From: Ailanthus altissimus
Taxonomy: Eukaryota > Streptophyta > Magnoliopsida > Sapindales > Simaroubaceae
NCBI GenBank assembly: GCA_946807835.1
Contig: OX327710.1
Span: 17,782,501-17,846,500, forward strand
Reading direction: 5' to 3'
DNA: 64,000 bases
Part shown: positions 48,795 to 61,159 of the stretch, in pieces
How positions within the stretch are numbered: position 1 is the first letter of the stretch
Layout: every line of letters begins with the position of its first letter
Made by a program: the position numbers and the translations under genes
Notes under the pieces: model-generated
Database searches by the model: none
What the model was told of the DNA's origin: nothing
What the model saw: only the letters and a program-made list of their open reading frames with translations

Positions 48795-50290
48795 TCAGCT
48801 GTAGGTAGCAAACGGACACCAAAGCACTGGAGTCAACACTGGTTTATTCAGAAAGTGGGCCTCCAAGTTGTCAAACACAAGGTCAGCCATGGCCGTTCGA
48901 GTTTCCTCAGTGCCACTGGCTGCATGAGGCAAGAGCACTACATTTCCAAGCCCAAAAAGCTCCTCGGGGACTTGTGGCTCCTGCTCAAATACATCGAGTC
49001 CAACACCACCAAGCCTCCCTTGGAGCAATGCAGAGACCAACTCAAGTTCATAGACATGAGCTCCTCTACCAATGTTGATGAGGATGCCCTTTGGACCCAG
49101 TGAATCAATGACTTGTCTGTTGATGATCTGGTGAGTTTCCTGGTTTAACGAGCAAGAAACAACCAGAATTTGGCAGTTTGAAGCCAGTTCGAGAACACTT
49201 GTAAAGTATTTGTATTTTGTGTTTGGCTTTTCTGTTCTTGAATGGTAACTTATAGAACAGCCAAATGCTTCAGCTCTCTGTGCTACTGCCATGCCAATTC
49301 TTCCCAACCCAAGAATGCCAACTGATTTTCCTGAGAACTACAAGAAAGGGGGAAAAAAGCAAAAAGAAAAATGCAACAACATATCAATACTAGCAAGGAT
49401 ATTAGGATTGTTTGGAATTGAGCTGATGTGGTTTGTAATCTATACTTTCTGTAAAATAGAATCGTTAGCTGCAAAGTTTAGAAAGATTACAAAAAAATTA
49501 ATGAGAATGAAATTTTTTTATTAAACAATTGAATTATTGTACTGCCAAAATTAAGTTGAAACCAGATAGCTAGTTAGTTACAAACAGACTCTAAGCAAGC
49601 TTCATGCAACAACTAAGCATTTCCAAAATCAAAGAAGAATCATTAATTTTTATCTCTAACAATTGTTATATCTTTTTATAATCGTGGAGTCTGAATATTA
49701 AAAAGATGTCATCATACCTGCAAATAAACGAATTAATATAATTTAAAAGAAATATAATCATAGAAGTTGTTATATCAACATCTCAATTGCAAATCTAGGA
49801 GAAAAGATGAACACAAAGATATATATGTAGGTAAGTAACAAATAAAGAAAAGCCACACAACCTTAGTAATAAGCAACTTATTACAATTTTCGTTTCTCCA
49901 CTCTCCATTTCTGACAAACCCATCATATTCGCACAACCTTGTAACCACTGCCAACATCAACCCAATAGCTGTATCAGCCACATCTTCTGTCAAAACATCG
50001 GGGGTGTTGGTGACTAGAATTCCCTTCTCTTTACACTTTGTCAAATCAATCTTATCCAATCCAACACTGCAAGTAGCGACAATCTCTAGTTTAGGCAATG
50101 AGTCTATCAGCTCTGAGTCGGCTCCGACCACGGTGTTGGATGCCACAGCCCGGATGGAGTCCTTGTGATCATCGAGAAACTGTCTTTTGTCTGCTATGTT
50201 CCATAACTTGAAGAGCTTGAAGTACTGTTCTAGTTTTTGCTCTAGGTATGTGTTCATTGGATAGGTCATAAGAACACCTACTGAATCCAT
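48795..50290 (-). CDS. HPPR: Hydroxyphenylpyruvate reductase-like D-2-hydroxyacid dehydrogenase (gene 3)
   Basis: Exon 1 (50290-49862) and exon 2 (49337-48795) are joined by a 524-bp GT-AG intron at the same phase-0 position as gene 2 (LITK|FSGKSVG). They encode 323 aa. The N-terminus ([20 protein letters not shown]) is close to Coleus HPPR. The Rossmann motif GLGRIG is at 153-158, with Arg234 (NIGRG), Glu263 (FEQEP) and His281 (LLPHAAS) as the catalytic set. The usual end LTPVV-stop is lost: the family's TGA stop reads TGG, adding eight residues (WCPFATYS). The usually conserved VDEPEL segment reads VYELEL. The product is predicted to reduce hydroxyphenylpyruvate or related 2-oxoacids in the cytosol. 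The frame is otherwise intact, so it is probably functional but drifting. Confidence 0.9.
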
Positions 50291-50403
50291 CTTATTGCAA
50301 CTTAAAGAACGCAGAAGAAAATGCTTTTGTGAATGCTGATGGTAGTTTATGGGCCGATGATTTTAGAGGGGAAAGAAGTGTTTATGACTTTTAAGTTGAT
50401 TGA

Positions 50404-50421
50404 ACAATTTTGTATAAAAAT
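50404..50421 (-). promoter_or_regulatory. Possible TATA box of reductase gene 3
   Basis: The minus strand reads TTTTTATACAAAATTG about 115-130 bases before the start codon, a plausible TATA-box position for a gene with a ~90-base 5' UTR. AT-rich DNA makes such matches common. Confidence 0.3.
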
Positions 50422-51693
50422 TTACCACTCTCCTAAAAAGAAGAAAAATGTTGAATCTTATTAGATAAGAAAGCATTTTCTGCTTGGCCAATTTATTGTG
50501 CATGTGACAATGATTTCTATCTTGGCAGACGAAGCCAAGTCCAAATTTTATTCATATTATTTAAGAATTTTTAGGTGTAAATTTTCCGAAGGAAAAAGGA
50601 TTCCTACTACTTCCTTTACACCCCATCCCAATCACCATGAAAATGATGCTTCACTAACTCTATTATAAGAATTAACACTTCCAACTTTGAATATAATAAT
50701 TAGACCCGGGTAAAATAGGCCAGTTCCGAACCCAAAATTTTTAAATCGAGACAAGATCGAGTTCTTAACTGGGGACCAATTAGGTAGAAGGAATCCAATT
50801 AGATCTTTCGGTTTCAAATCGTATTTGAAATCTAATTGAAAACTATCCTAAAATCGAATTTTTTTATTAAAAAAAAAAGTGCTGCAAAACGACAAATACA
50901 ATGCTGTGTGGCGTGTAATTGAAAAAAATAAATAATTGCAAAACCAAAACCACCAAAACCGATTTTGACGCTCTCTTACTTTGATTTCTACTTTTATAGG
51001 GAGGAGGACACCTATATATTTTTAATTTAACCTGATTATTTTAAATATTTTTATAATTTTAAAATTACTTTAAAAAAAAATTAGTCCTTAAAAGACTTTT
51101 ATCAACGAGTATTTTATTCTTTAAACACTCCAAAAAAAAAAAATTTGAAATAATTTTGAAATAAAAAAAATATTCAAGGTAATTAGATTAAATTAAAAAG
51201 TCCAATAGTCTTTTTCTCAATTTCATACTCATCAGTCATCATCGTCCATCACAAATCACCACATCAGCAAAACACTAACGCGCCACCACGTCTAGTCGTT
51301 CCTTGGGTCTCGGGCTCATCTCTATTCACTGTTCTGGGTAATCCTCGGGCCTCGTTTCTTACTCTCGCCACTCACTGCTGCCACCATTGCCATCAATCAC
51401 CATTGCCATTGCCATTGCCATCAATCACGCGAGCTAACACCGCTGATGCCAAGGTATGCTTCTGCTCTCAAGATCTTATTTTTCTAAGTTAGTTTTGAAC
51501 ATCCACTTCGAACCAAAATCCAAACTAATCATATTTTTATTTTCTTCTCATCAAAGTAGACTATAATTTTCTCTTAAATTTTTTTTTTAAAAAAGTTTAT
51601 ACTGATGAATATATGTTTGCATTATAAATTTTACTATTTATAACTAAAAAAAGAAAAGTAAGTTTGACCGTCATTTGGGCATAACTAATTTGC
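50422..51693. other. Upstream region of reductase gene 3 with a GC-richer island
   Basis: The interval holds a GC-richer island at about 51230-51460 with CCATTG microsatellite units and a possible exon end (ATGCCAAG|GTATGC at about 51446). It resembles a first exon or 5' UTR on the plus strand, but no protein is recognisable. Confidence 0.3.
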
Positions 51694-53284
51694 TGATAAA
51701 GAAAATTAAAAATTTTAGTTTAATTTTAATTTACTTATTTTAAGATTTTTTTTTTTTTTGCTTCTTAACTTATTAAGTATATTTCTTTTTTTTCTATTTT
51801 AAATTATTCTTATTATGTTTTTTTTTTGTTTTAGTTTTTTTTTATTAAGTTTATTTTTTTTTTAATTTTTTTCTTTTTATTTTAATTTATCGTAAACTTT
51901 ATAAATATTTAAGCATTCATTAATAAAAATACAATAAGTAATGCAATATTTTCTCTTCTCTCTAACTCCTGAGTTAATCTTTTGCGTCCACCAAATTACT
52001 GTGCAACGACTAAGCAAAACAAATGTTGTTGCACAGCAACTAAATAAATTCATGATTAATTTTTTTTTTTAATTTTTAGCATTAGCTAATTTCTTAATAC
52101 TATATTCAATTCTCTTACATCAATATGTTTCTTTTCTCTTGTAAATAGTGTTTGTGTAAACAATAACCATAAACAATACTTTGTAAACAGTGTGCATGAA
52201 CAATACCCTAAACAGGTGCAAGAACAATAATTATGAACAATAGCCATGAACAGTACCGTTACTCATTCTTTGCAATACGCAGAAACTCAACCAATCTTTT
52301 TATCATCTTTAACACTAACAATTCTCTTAAAACAATATATATCTTCTCTCTTCATTCTGATTAATTACTTCAGTTTTATAATGAGATTAAATTAATATAA
52401 ACTATTTTTCTCTCTTTTTATTTTGTTATCGGATTAAACTCTTATAAACTCTCCCTCCTCTTTCATTCTGTTATAGGATTAAACTCCTACAAACTCCTCT
52501 CCCCTCCCTCCCTTCCTCCCCCTCTTTTTTTCAAGCTAGTCTTTTATTTTTTATTTTATTTTAAAGAGTTTTCTATTCAATTCTCAACAACTTGAACTAG
52601 TCCACGACTTTCTTTTTCATCAGGTTATTATTTAATAATTTTTTATAAATTGTTGTTCAATGATTTTTTTTAGGTTACTATTTAATGTAGAATCACCAAA
52701 AATAAAAAATTCTTATTTATCTTTTTACAATTTATTGTCCAATGAGTCAAATCAACAATGAATGTTCGTTCTTATCCAATAACAAATGCTTCAATCTTTT
52801 TCAACAGTCTCCATTATAGTTAACGTAGATAATATCACAACCCCCTTTCTTTACATCACACCGTTGCATCATTGATCGCTCCAATGGTTGCACACTCAAT
52901 TTTTTCTCTTAAAGAACAAGATTTGACTCTTTCCTTAGACTCTTTCCTTTTTACGAACAAGATTATACTCTCCTCCTAAAGCTCTATCTTGAAAGAGTAT
53001 GATAAAAGAAATTAAGAGATTTAGTTTAATTTAAATTTATTTATTTTAAGAATTACCTTTTCGGCTTCTCAACCTAGTAGGTCTATTTCTTTTTTTAAGT
53101 TTATCTTTTTTTATTTTTAATTTATTCTTATTAAGTTTATTTTCTTATTTTAGTTTATTTTTATTATGTTTATTTTTCTTTTAAGTTTACTTTTTTTTTT
53201 GTTTATTGTAAACTCTATAAATATTTAAACATTCATCAATGAGAATACAATAAATAATGCAATATTTTTGCTTCTCTCTAAATC
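51694..53284 (+). mobile_element. Possible small non-autonomous LTR element
   Basis: Direct repeats of about 280 bp (51694-51969 and 53000-53284) lie ~1.03 kb apart. Each begins TGATAAA(G/A)(A/G)AAATTAA and contains T-rich runs, then TATAAATATTTAA(G/A)CATTCAT and AATAC AATAA(G/A)TAATGCAATATTTT, then a CT-rich end. The TATAAATA followed by a short transcribed-looking stretch is typical of short copia LTRs. The interior has no coding frame and no clear primer binding site, so this is a tentative TRIM-like call; it could equally be a plain repeat duplication. Confidence 0.42.
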
Positions 53285-54076
53285 TCTATATTTGCCATCT
53301 CTCGCATCAATCACGCATATGCTAAAAATAAGATTTGTTCTATATATGATCACAATGTCTTTTAACTTTGTGTAGCTAAATAAAAAGACTTTGATAAGAT
53401 GTCCTTTAATTTGTTTTCATATTAGGCTCTAAAGATTGATTTTATATAGTAAAAAGGAAACAAGATGGATAGCAAAAAAAAAATGCCAAAGCTTGTAAGT
53501 TGTACTTGTATCTAAAAGGCATTACAAGTAATATATATGGTCCACGGAGAAGTTAAAGTCTAGGTATAGATATAGTCCTTGAAAAGAGAAATAAGAAACC
53601 CAATTCTTGTGAATTGTCGGAGAATAATTCAAAAACATTATGGCTACTTGTAGCAATTTACAGAACATTTAAAGGGAAAAAAAACTATAGAATGATTTCT
53701 CCACAAACATCAATATGTTGTTAATAATTCATGTATTAGTTATGTTTTATATTGCTAAGTTCATCCCACAAATGAACAATTGGTAAAAGAAATATTTAAT
53801 TAGTAATTCTTGTTCTCAAATTTGAAAGATATTTACATGAATTATACTATCCTTTAATTTGAGATGATTTTTAATATACAGTTTTATGCTATGCTAAATC
53901 CAAATATCCAATAATAGGTTTAATCAGTTAATGTTTTCAACTTTTCGTTGTTTTGCAAATGAGTTTAGATTTAAGTTTAAAAAATAATATAAATTTGGAA
54001 TCTCGTAATGATAAGGGAAACAATGCTAAAGAAGAACCTTTCCTCCACATTCTTATCTTAAAAATAGAAAATTTGT
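53285..54076. other. Intergenic DNA left of the hAT region
   Basis: AT-rich, no gene recognised. The right end may be the original 5' flank or N-terminal region of the hAT transposase gene before the 54085-56032 insertion. Confidence 0.35.
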
Positions 54077-54084
54077 GCCTTAAG

Positions 54085-56032
54085 TAAGGGTGAACAAATT
54101 AACATTGGGATAAGTTCGAGACGAGACCCAACCGATCTCATGTCTTATCGAGATACTAAAATTTATCTCGAACAAAATAAAATTTAAGATAATATTGATT
54201 TTGATCTGAATTGAGATAGGCCGATTCGGACCAGGTAAAATTTGGGACATGTGCCTTTGCCCATGTCCCTAATTTATTCTAATTTTATATTTTGGCTCAA
54301 AATTTTTGATTTCATTTGTACCAATGTCTCTCATTGTTCTGAATTTTTATTTTTTTGGCCCAAAAATTTAGTTTTCAAATTGTTTTTAGACTTAAATGAT
54401 TTTTGCTAATAATTTATTATTTCATTAATGTAATTCTAATTTTAATTTTTAATTACGTTAAATGTTATAATTATGATTCTAATTTTAATTTTAACTATGT
54501 TAAATGTTATAATTTCGATTCTAATTTTAATTTTATTATATTAAATGTTATAATTTTAAATTGGTAATTTCAATTACATTAAGTGTTATAATTTTAATTT
54601 TAATTTCAACTACGTTAAATGCTATAACTTCGATTCTAATTCTAATTTCTACTACATTAAATGTTATAATTACAAATTAGCTAATCTAATTTCAATTTCA
54701 ATTTCAATTTTAATTTTAATTTTTATTGCGTTAAATATTATAATTATAATTCTAATTTCAATTAAGTTAAATGTTATAATTTTAATTCTAATTTCAATTT
54801 CAATTACTTTAAGTGTTATAATTCCAATTTCAATTTCAATTTTAATTACATTAAGTGTTGTGATTCTAATTCCAATTTTAATTTCAATTACGTTAAATAT
54901 TATAATTCTAATTTTAATTTTAATTATGTTAAGTGTTATAATTTTAATTCTAATTACGTTAAATGTTATATTTTCGATTATAATTTTAATTTCAACTACA
55001 TTAAATGATATAATTTCAATTTCAATTCTAATTTCAATTATGTTAAATGTTATACTTTCAAATCATAAATCCAATTTTAATTTCAATTACGTTAAATATT
55101 ATTATTCCAATTCTAATTCTAATTTCAAACTATGTTAAATGTTATAATTTTGAAATCTAATTTTAATTTTAATTACATTAAATGATATAATTTTGATTCC
55201 ATTTCCAATTTTAATCATGTTAAATGTTATAATCCAAATTCAATTTTAATTTCAATTACATTAAATATAATAATTTCAAATTTAATTTTAATTTCTATTA
55301 CGTTAAATATTATAATCCCAAATTACAAATCCAATTTCATTTTCAATTACATTAAATATTATAATTTTGATTCCATTTTTAATTCGAACTAAATTAAATA
55401 TTATAATTTCGATTCCAATTCTAATTTCAATTATATTAAATGCTATAATTTCAAATCGCAAATCTAATTTCAATTTCAATTACGTTTGATATTATAATTC
55501 TAATTATTATTTCAATTACGCTAAATGTCATAATTCAAATCTAATTTTAATTTCAACTATGTTAAATGTTATAATTTCAATTACGTTAAATATTATAATT
55601 TCAAATCCAAATCCAAATTCAATTTCAATTATGTTAAATATAATTTCAAATCCAATTTCAATTATGTTAAATATTATAATTTCGAATCTAATTTAATATT
55701 GATAGTTTAATTAGTCTTCAATATCAATTTGCTTAAATAAAGTTATACAAATCAAAATGAAATGTTTAAAAAAAGAAAGTTTATAATTTATTAATTAACT
55801 GGTAAATTTGTAAAAATTACGTTAACATAACTTATAATTTATTAATTAACTAATAAAATTCAATCTTTAATTATTTTTTAGAAAAAAATTCATATCAAAA
55901 TAAAAAAAAATTCGGGACCGGGACGGGACCTGGTTTAGGATGGGAAGTGTTTGGGACGGGACCGAGACATTCGAGTCCCTCATTTCCCATCCCAATAAGT
56001 CCCGATCCTTCGACCTATCCCATCCACCCCTA
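54085..56032. mobile_element. Non-autonomous hAT-type element built around a minisatellite
   Basis: Ends TAAGGGTGAACAAATT and, inverted, TAGGGGTGGATGGGAT. It is flanked by an imperfect 8-bp repeat, GCCTTAAG (54077-54084) and GCTATAAG (56033-56040), six of eight matching. The subterminal zones contain GAGACGAGACCC and GGGACCGGGACGGGACC (right), a GC-rich subterminal structure often seen in hAT relatives. The interior is the minisatellite listed next. No transposase is encoded. Confidence 0.62.
54420..55700. repeat. AT-rich minisatellite, ~1.28 kb
   Basis: More than 25 variable copies of a unit built from ATTACGTTAAATGTTATAAT followed by TTCAATTCTAATTT-type filler. The spacing of the GTTAAATRTTATAAT core is about 30-60 bases. 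Composition is almost pure A/T, with single G or C at fixed positions. The 92-codon frame at 54860-55138 is a by-product of the repeat. Confidence 0.85.
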
Positions 56033-56035
56033 GCT

Positions 56036-58308
56036 ATAAGCATCAAGATCGAAGGTGTGGTTGCACTTTTTCGTGTAAATTCATGAAAGATAAAACTAAG
56101 TATCGTTATTGTGGGAATTTGTATGCTTGATATTTAGCTTAAGATGGGATAGGTGGTACGAGAAAAAACTTTTAGAGATGTGAATAGAACTGAAGCACAA
56201 TGATTGATAATCAACAAAATATTTTTGGGACTAGACAATAAGTGAGCTTCACAATAGACATTTAGACTTCTATTCATAATCACAGGTATATGATTGTAAC
56301 TACCCACTTTATAGATCGTGATTAGAAGTTGCATAAAAGAATTTTGAATTTTTTTTTTCTATTTCAAACCATAAAAAGGAGATGATCAGCAAGCAATTTG
56401 AGTCTTACTTGTTGGATTGGAACATAAAGAAAGTATTTACTATGACAATTGATAATACTAGTGACAATAATGTTGTCATCAGTTATTTAAAAAAAAGTTG
56501 AGGAATTAAAAAGAGGATACATTGGTGTTGAATAGTGAGTTTATACATTTGGGTTGTTGTTATATGCATATTTTGAATTTAATTGTGATTGATGGCTTAA
56601 AAGAATTGAATAAGAGTATTATTTATTTACTTAATAATGTGAAATATGTGAGATCTTTCATAACGAGATTGCAAACTTTTTCAAAGTTGTGTTAAAAGAG
56701 AGAAAATTGAGTACAAAAGAAGTGTAGTGCTACATGTGCTAACTAGGAAGAACTTCATTTATTTAATATTGAAATTTTCATTATAATTGCAAAAAAAATT
56801 TGATCGAATAGCAGAAGATGATAGCGTATATAGGAGTTACTTTTTAGATGAGAAAAATGAAAATAGAAGAGATGGCCACCGATTAGTGGGGATTGGGAGA
56901 ATGTTGAGTGATTTTTGAAGTTTTTGAAAATATTTTATAATGCCATTATGGGAAGATGATTAAAAATCACATTGAAAAAGAGTTGGAGTCGAGCCAAATG
57001 AGTAAAGGACATACAGTAAAAGTGCGGAGGATTGAAGAGTTTGGAAGCACGAAGAATAGGTTGGGTGCGCGACACTGAAAGTCCACCGTCGTAGCGCCTG
57101 AGACAGAACCTAGGGTGTTGCAACACGATGTTGAAAGTAGAGACCACAGTGCCGTAGAGTTTAGGAGGTGGCATCGTAGTGTTAGTACGACTAGACCTTA
57201 CTTTAGGACTCTTAAGTTATCTCAAACACATTTTTTCTTTCTAATTTAGACTAGGGTTAACTTAGGACATATGTAGGCTATATAACAGCCTTATTTTAGT
57301 TTGAAAAATCATCAAAACAATAAAACACACAATTGAGAGAGCAATTGATTGAAATTCCTTTTAAAGAGAAAAAGTTCTTTGTGAGTTTTGTGATACTTAT
57401 AAAAGCATACTTTATAAGTGATTTATAATTTAATAATAAAAAGCAAGATCTTAATCAATCGTAAACATAGGTAATTGCCAAATCACGTAAATTACTTGTG
57501 TTCTTTCTTCTACTATGTTCTACCTCTATTATAGTTTCTCTATATTGTTGCATTATTCATACTTGTATGAAATATTTTCGCTTACAGTCATATTAAAATT
57601 TAGTACTTTATTGAGTGTGACATTAAATATCTGTTTTAGTAAATTTTATAAAATTAATTCTCACTTAGTTTTATTAAGTTGGAACGAAGATTTTTTTATT
57701 GGGAACTATATCTAGCCAGATAAAGGTAAAATGTGATAAGTAATAGAAATCTATAGAAAAAAAATCAATAAATTGTTAATAATTGCTGCACTGCTTGAAT
57801 CACGATGCAAGATGTAATTCGTTGGATTTTATATTTGGTGATGATAATGTCCAAGTTGATAAAATGAAGAGAATAAGAGTTGTTGTTTAGGCTTTACGAG
57901 GTCTATAATACTTTGCATGTCAAACCAAATTGCGGGGCAAGTAGTAGTGCTAATGTTGGTGGGAAGAGCATGCATGCTTTATAGTCACAACAATTTAATG
58001 GAACATCAACTTTAATTCAAAATATTATACAATAGAATGTCAAAGATAATGATCCTTAAATAAAATACGTGGGTTTACAGAGGACGATATGGATTTAGAT
58101 GAATTCAATGAAGGTAAATATTTCAAGATAGTTAAGGATATACTTACAATTCCACTATCTATTGTGGCATCTAAGTTGGCTTTTAGTATCGAAGGATTTA
58201 TTTATTCCAAAATTTATTAACTCTAATAATTGTAGAAAGTTTGATATATACACAAAATTGGATATGAGCTTTAACTTTGGTGGATAGAGCGAAGAAAGAA
58301 GAAGTATT
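56036..58308 (+). pseudogene. hAT-family transposase remnant (RICESLEEPER/DAYSLEEPER type)
   Basis: Plus-strand fragments in order. A BED-finger piece (RSKVW, then KDKTKYRYCGNLYA) lies at about 56048-56130. TIDNTSDNNVVISYLK lies at about 56440-56490. LGCCYMHILNLIVIDGLKELNKS lies at about 56550-56620, then YVRSFITRLQTFSKLC and AEDDSVYRSYFLDE. It breaks at 56949 and resumes after a solo LTR with LLSVTLNICFSKFYKI (57600-57660) and LLIIAALLESRCK. The dimerisation region DILTIPLSIVASKLAFS lies at about 58138-58190. Stops and frameshifts make it inactive. A second LTR interrupts its end at 58309. Confidence 0.8.
56949..57590 (+). mobile_element. Solo LTR of the copia-2 family
   Basis: It begins TGGGAAGATGATTAAAAATCA and matches the copia-2 LTRs in order: GAAGA/GAAAG start, GC-rich block (57060-57175), ACTCTTAAGTTATCT, TAAAAGCATACTTTATAAGTGAT, AAAAAGCAAGATCT, GGTAATTGCCAAATCACGTAAAT. 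It ends CTTACAGTCA. The flanking pentamers CATTA (56944-56948) and TATTA (57591-57595) differ by one base. The hAT transposase frame continues beyond it. No internal domain, hence a solo LTR. Confidence 0.75.
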
Positions 58309-61154
58309 TGTCACGCCCCAGACCCAAAAGATCCGACACACGACATCACTTACATTCATTTAATGTATGTGCACTCATAAATAATATTACACAAAATTTC
58401 AATCTTTAATCTAACATAGGAATCCTTAGCAAGTTGCTAGTAAGTTCAACACTAAAATCAATACATAACCTAAAATAAAAACATAAACTTCTATTGACAA
58501 TATTTAAACATTAATTTTAATTTCTTTCAAAATTATAACAATTGAATTATGACTGAGACAATTAGTAAACCGGAGATACGCAGAGTTTTCTCAGATATTA
58601 ACACTTTACTACGTCACCAGTAGCAACTTTGTTACCGGAAGCCCAGAATATATTCATTACAAATTCTTACTTAAAATCATCCAATAACCACACTTGATGA
58701 AACTTAAACCAAATCCAACCACACACAATAAAATAATACATAAGTATTTATTCAATAGGGACAAATCAAATATCATATCTCACGTGTCCTCAAATGAAAC
58801 ACTGAGCAACCTAGCAACTTAGGAAACCCAAGGAACAACAGAAGTCTTGCCAAATTCGCTAAGCACACATGTACCTTATTTACCTGAAATCACCATAAAC
58901 TATAATGAATATAAAACTCAGTAAGCATACTAATTTTTTATATATTAAATACATATATGTACACAATGCATGTGTATGATATGTTGTGATAAATCAAAAT
59001 CATAATCTTATCAAATCACATGTCATGTGAGCGCTTACACATTCTTTCAAAATATATAATAGGAATACCATTACTCAACTACTACTTAGTAGGACTTACA
59101 TATCACATATCACATAATAAGCCAAATATCACTCGTAGGTGACATACCGTATGAGAGAAATAGTACAAGTGAGGTTTTTAAATTACACATATATAATGCT
59201 CATGCCCGAAGGTAAAAGTCAAACCCTCACATTGATCATTGGTGAGTTCTCTCACATGCACTAATACGTCACCACACAAATGTGATGACTCACTCTTCCT
59301 TTAAGTACCAATAGGATCCTTCCTATATATCGAACACATAACGCATACCAATTCCAAAGGAAATGCCACACATAAAGGCTTTATAAATCACATAAAATGC
59401 CTACTAAGTTAATAGTGAGTTCAAGCATCCTTAAAATACAAAATATTTCTCATGAACATATTACACTTCAAAAGCTCTCTTTGTTAAACACACTTCACTT
59501 TGAAAGCTCACTTTCAAAAACACATATATGTCATATATGTCCATGCTCACATTCATAAATACATATCTTCACATTTCATATCAAAATATACTTTGACATA
59601 ACATAAACATATTCCTAACCACATTTACAAAATCATACAAAATAATTACTATGTTTATTGTGATTTCAGTAAAAAGTCTAGTATACTTACCTCTTAACAT
59701 TTTCAGCTATAAGGCTTAAATCTTCTTAACCTATCAATGGAGATTAATCCTTTCATAAGCCTCACAATTCACACAAAATACTTTAAATAGCTTACAAAAT
59801 TATACACAATGCATTTATCACATCAAATTGGTCTAAATACTTGATTTCTCAAAACCTGTCATTCTGACCACTTACATTTAACAAAATTTTCTAATCCATC
59901 AAATAATGTCCAATTACTCCAAAATCAGAATATATCATTATTGACTCATATATCCTTCTTATATATGAATATTATATCAAAATTCCTACACAATCTATTC
60001 CATACACACCATCGAATCCAAACTACTAACCTGACAGGATCAAGATATTTACTGAATAGTATTCAATCTCCCAGTTTTATAAAATCATATACTAACTTAA
60101 AAATTATAAAACTACCACAGAGTTACTCTTAACACATATTAAAATTAATGATAAATATTGCACTTCAAAATCACTGCCAAAAGTATTTGAAAACTATTTT
60201 ATTCTATAGCTTTAAAAATCTGTTAATCAAATACTGCAATGAGCTAATACACTTTAGAAAATTATAACAATTTATCCACATTGATCTAAATTTTTAATTC
60301 TGAGTATATCATATTATACATATAAATTTATCATATTCCACAAATTCGTAATTTTTTAAGATCATTCAGTAGGTCAAAAATTATTTGCCACTGTATCATA
60401 CTATTCACACAGGAAATTTCTAGAATTTTAGGGTTGTTTTGGTAAATTCACAACAAATTCAATTTCTAGAATTTTTAATCGATTCAAGGTCTCAGATGAT
60501 TCTAAACATGTCTAATTTCATATATTCAAAATTCAAAATCAGAATCGAATCACAACAATTTATAAAATTCCTGGATCAAGAGACTATTAAGTAGAAATTC
60601 TACAATTCATCATAATTTATCAAGTTATCTACATAGATCATCATCAATTCTCACAAAATCTTACGAAATACACATCAAATCCTCAATTATACATTTTTTC
60701 AAAAATAAAAACTTAAAGGAATTAACTTAATTAACACCAATAAATTAAGAAATAGTTGTGATATACCTCTTAAAATTTAAAATTCCAATTTCTTCTTCTT
60801 TTTCTTCTTCTTCTTCTCTTTCTCTCTCCTCTATTTCTCTCTTCTCTCTCTCTAAAGGGATAGCTCTACCCAAAAATAAGTAAATTAGGGTTTCAAAAGT
60901 GTATTTTTATACTAAGAGACTAATTTTTAGTATTTACAAATTTGCTCTTAAAACTTTTAAAGTAATACAATTTGGTCCCTAAAATAAATCTAAAGTCTTG
61001 CAAATAAACCATATACTAATAATATGTCCTTAACCTATACAAACACTACTAATAACAATATATAAATTAAGTATCAACCACATACAAATAAAATATATAT
61101 ATTCATATATATATAAATACATATTCTTACTAGTTATGGATACTAGTTACTACA
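58309..61154 (+). mobile_element. 2.85 kb solo LTR with perfect 5-bp target duplication
   Basis: It starts TGTCACGCCCCAGACCC and ends GGATACTAGTTACTACA. Perfect target duplication GTATT (58304-58308 and 61155-61159). TG...CA ends, size and the TGTCACG start fit a large plant LTR, probably gypsy. No protein domain lies inside; the small frames are not genes. It contains a pyrimidine-rich tract at 60780-60860. It lies within the C-terminal part of the hAT transposase remnant. Confidence 0.78.
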
Positions 61155-61159
61155 GTATT

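Noticed and set aside
54860..55138. 92-codon plus-strand open frame rich in Ile and Leu
   Set aside because: It is a by-product of the AT minisatellite, whose unit length and composition happen to avoid stops in one frame.
54420..55700. Regularly spaced repeats that could suggest a CRISPR-like array
   Set aside because: Units are degenerate with variable spacing and no unique spacers, inside a transposon of a plant genome.
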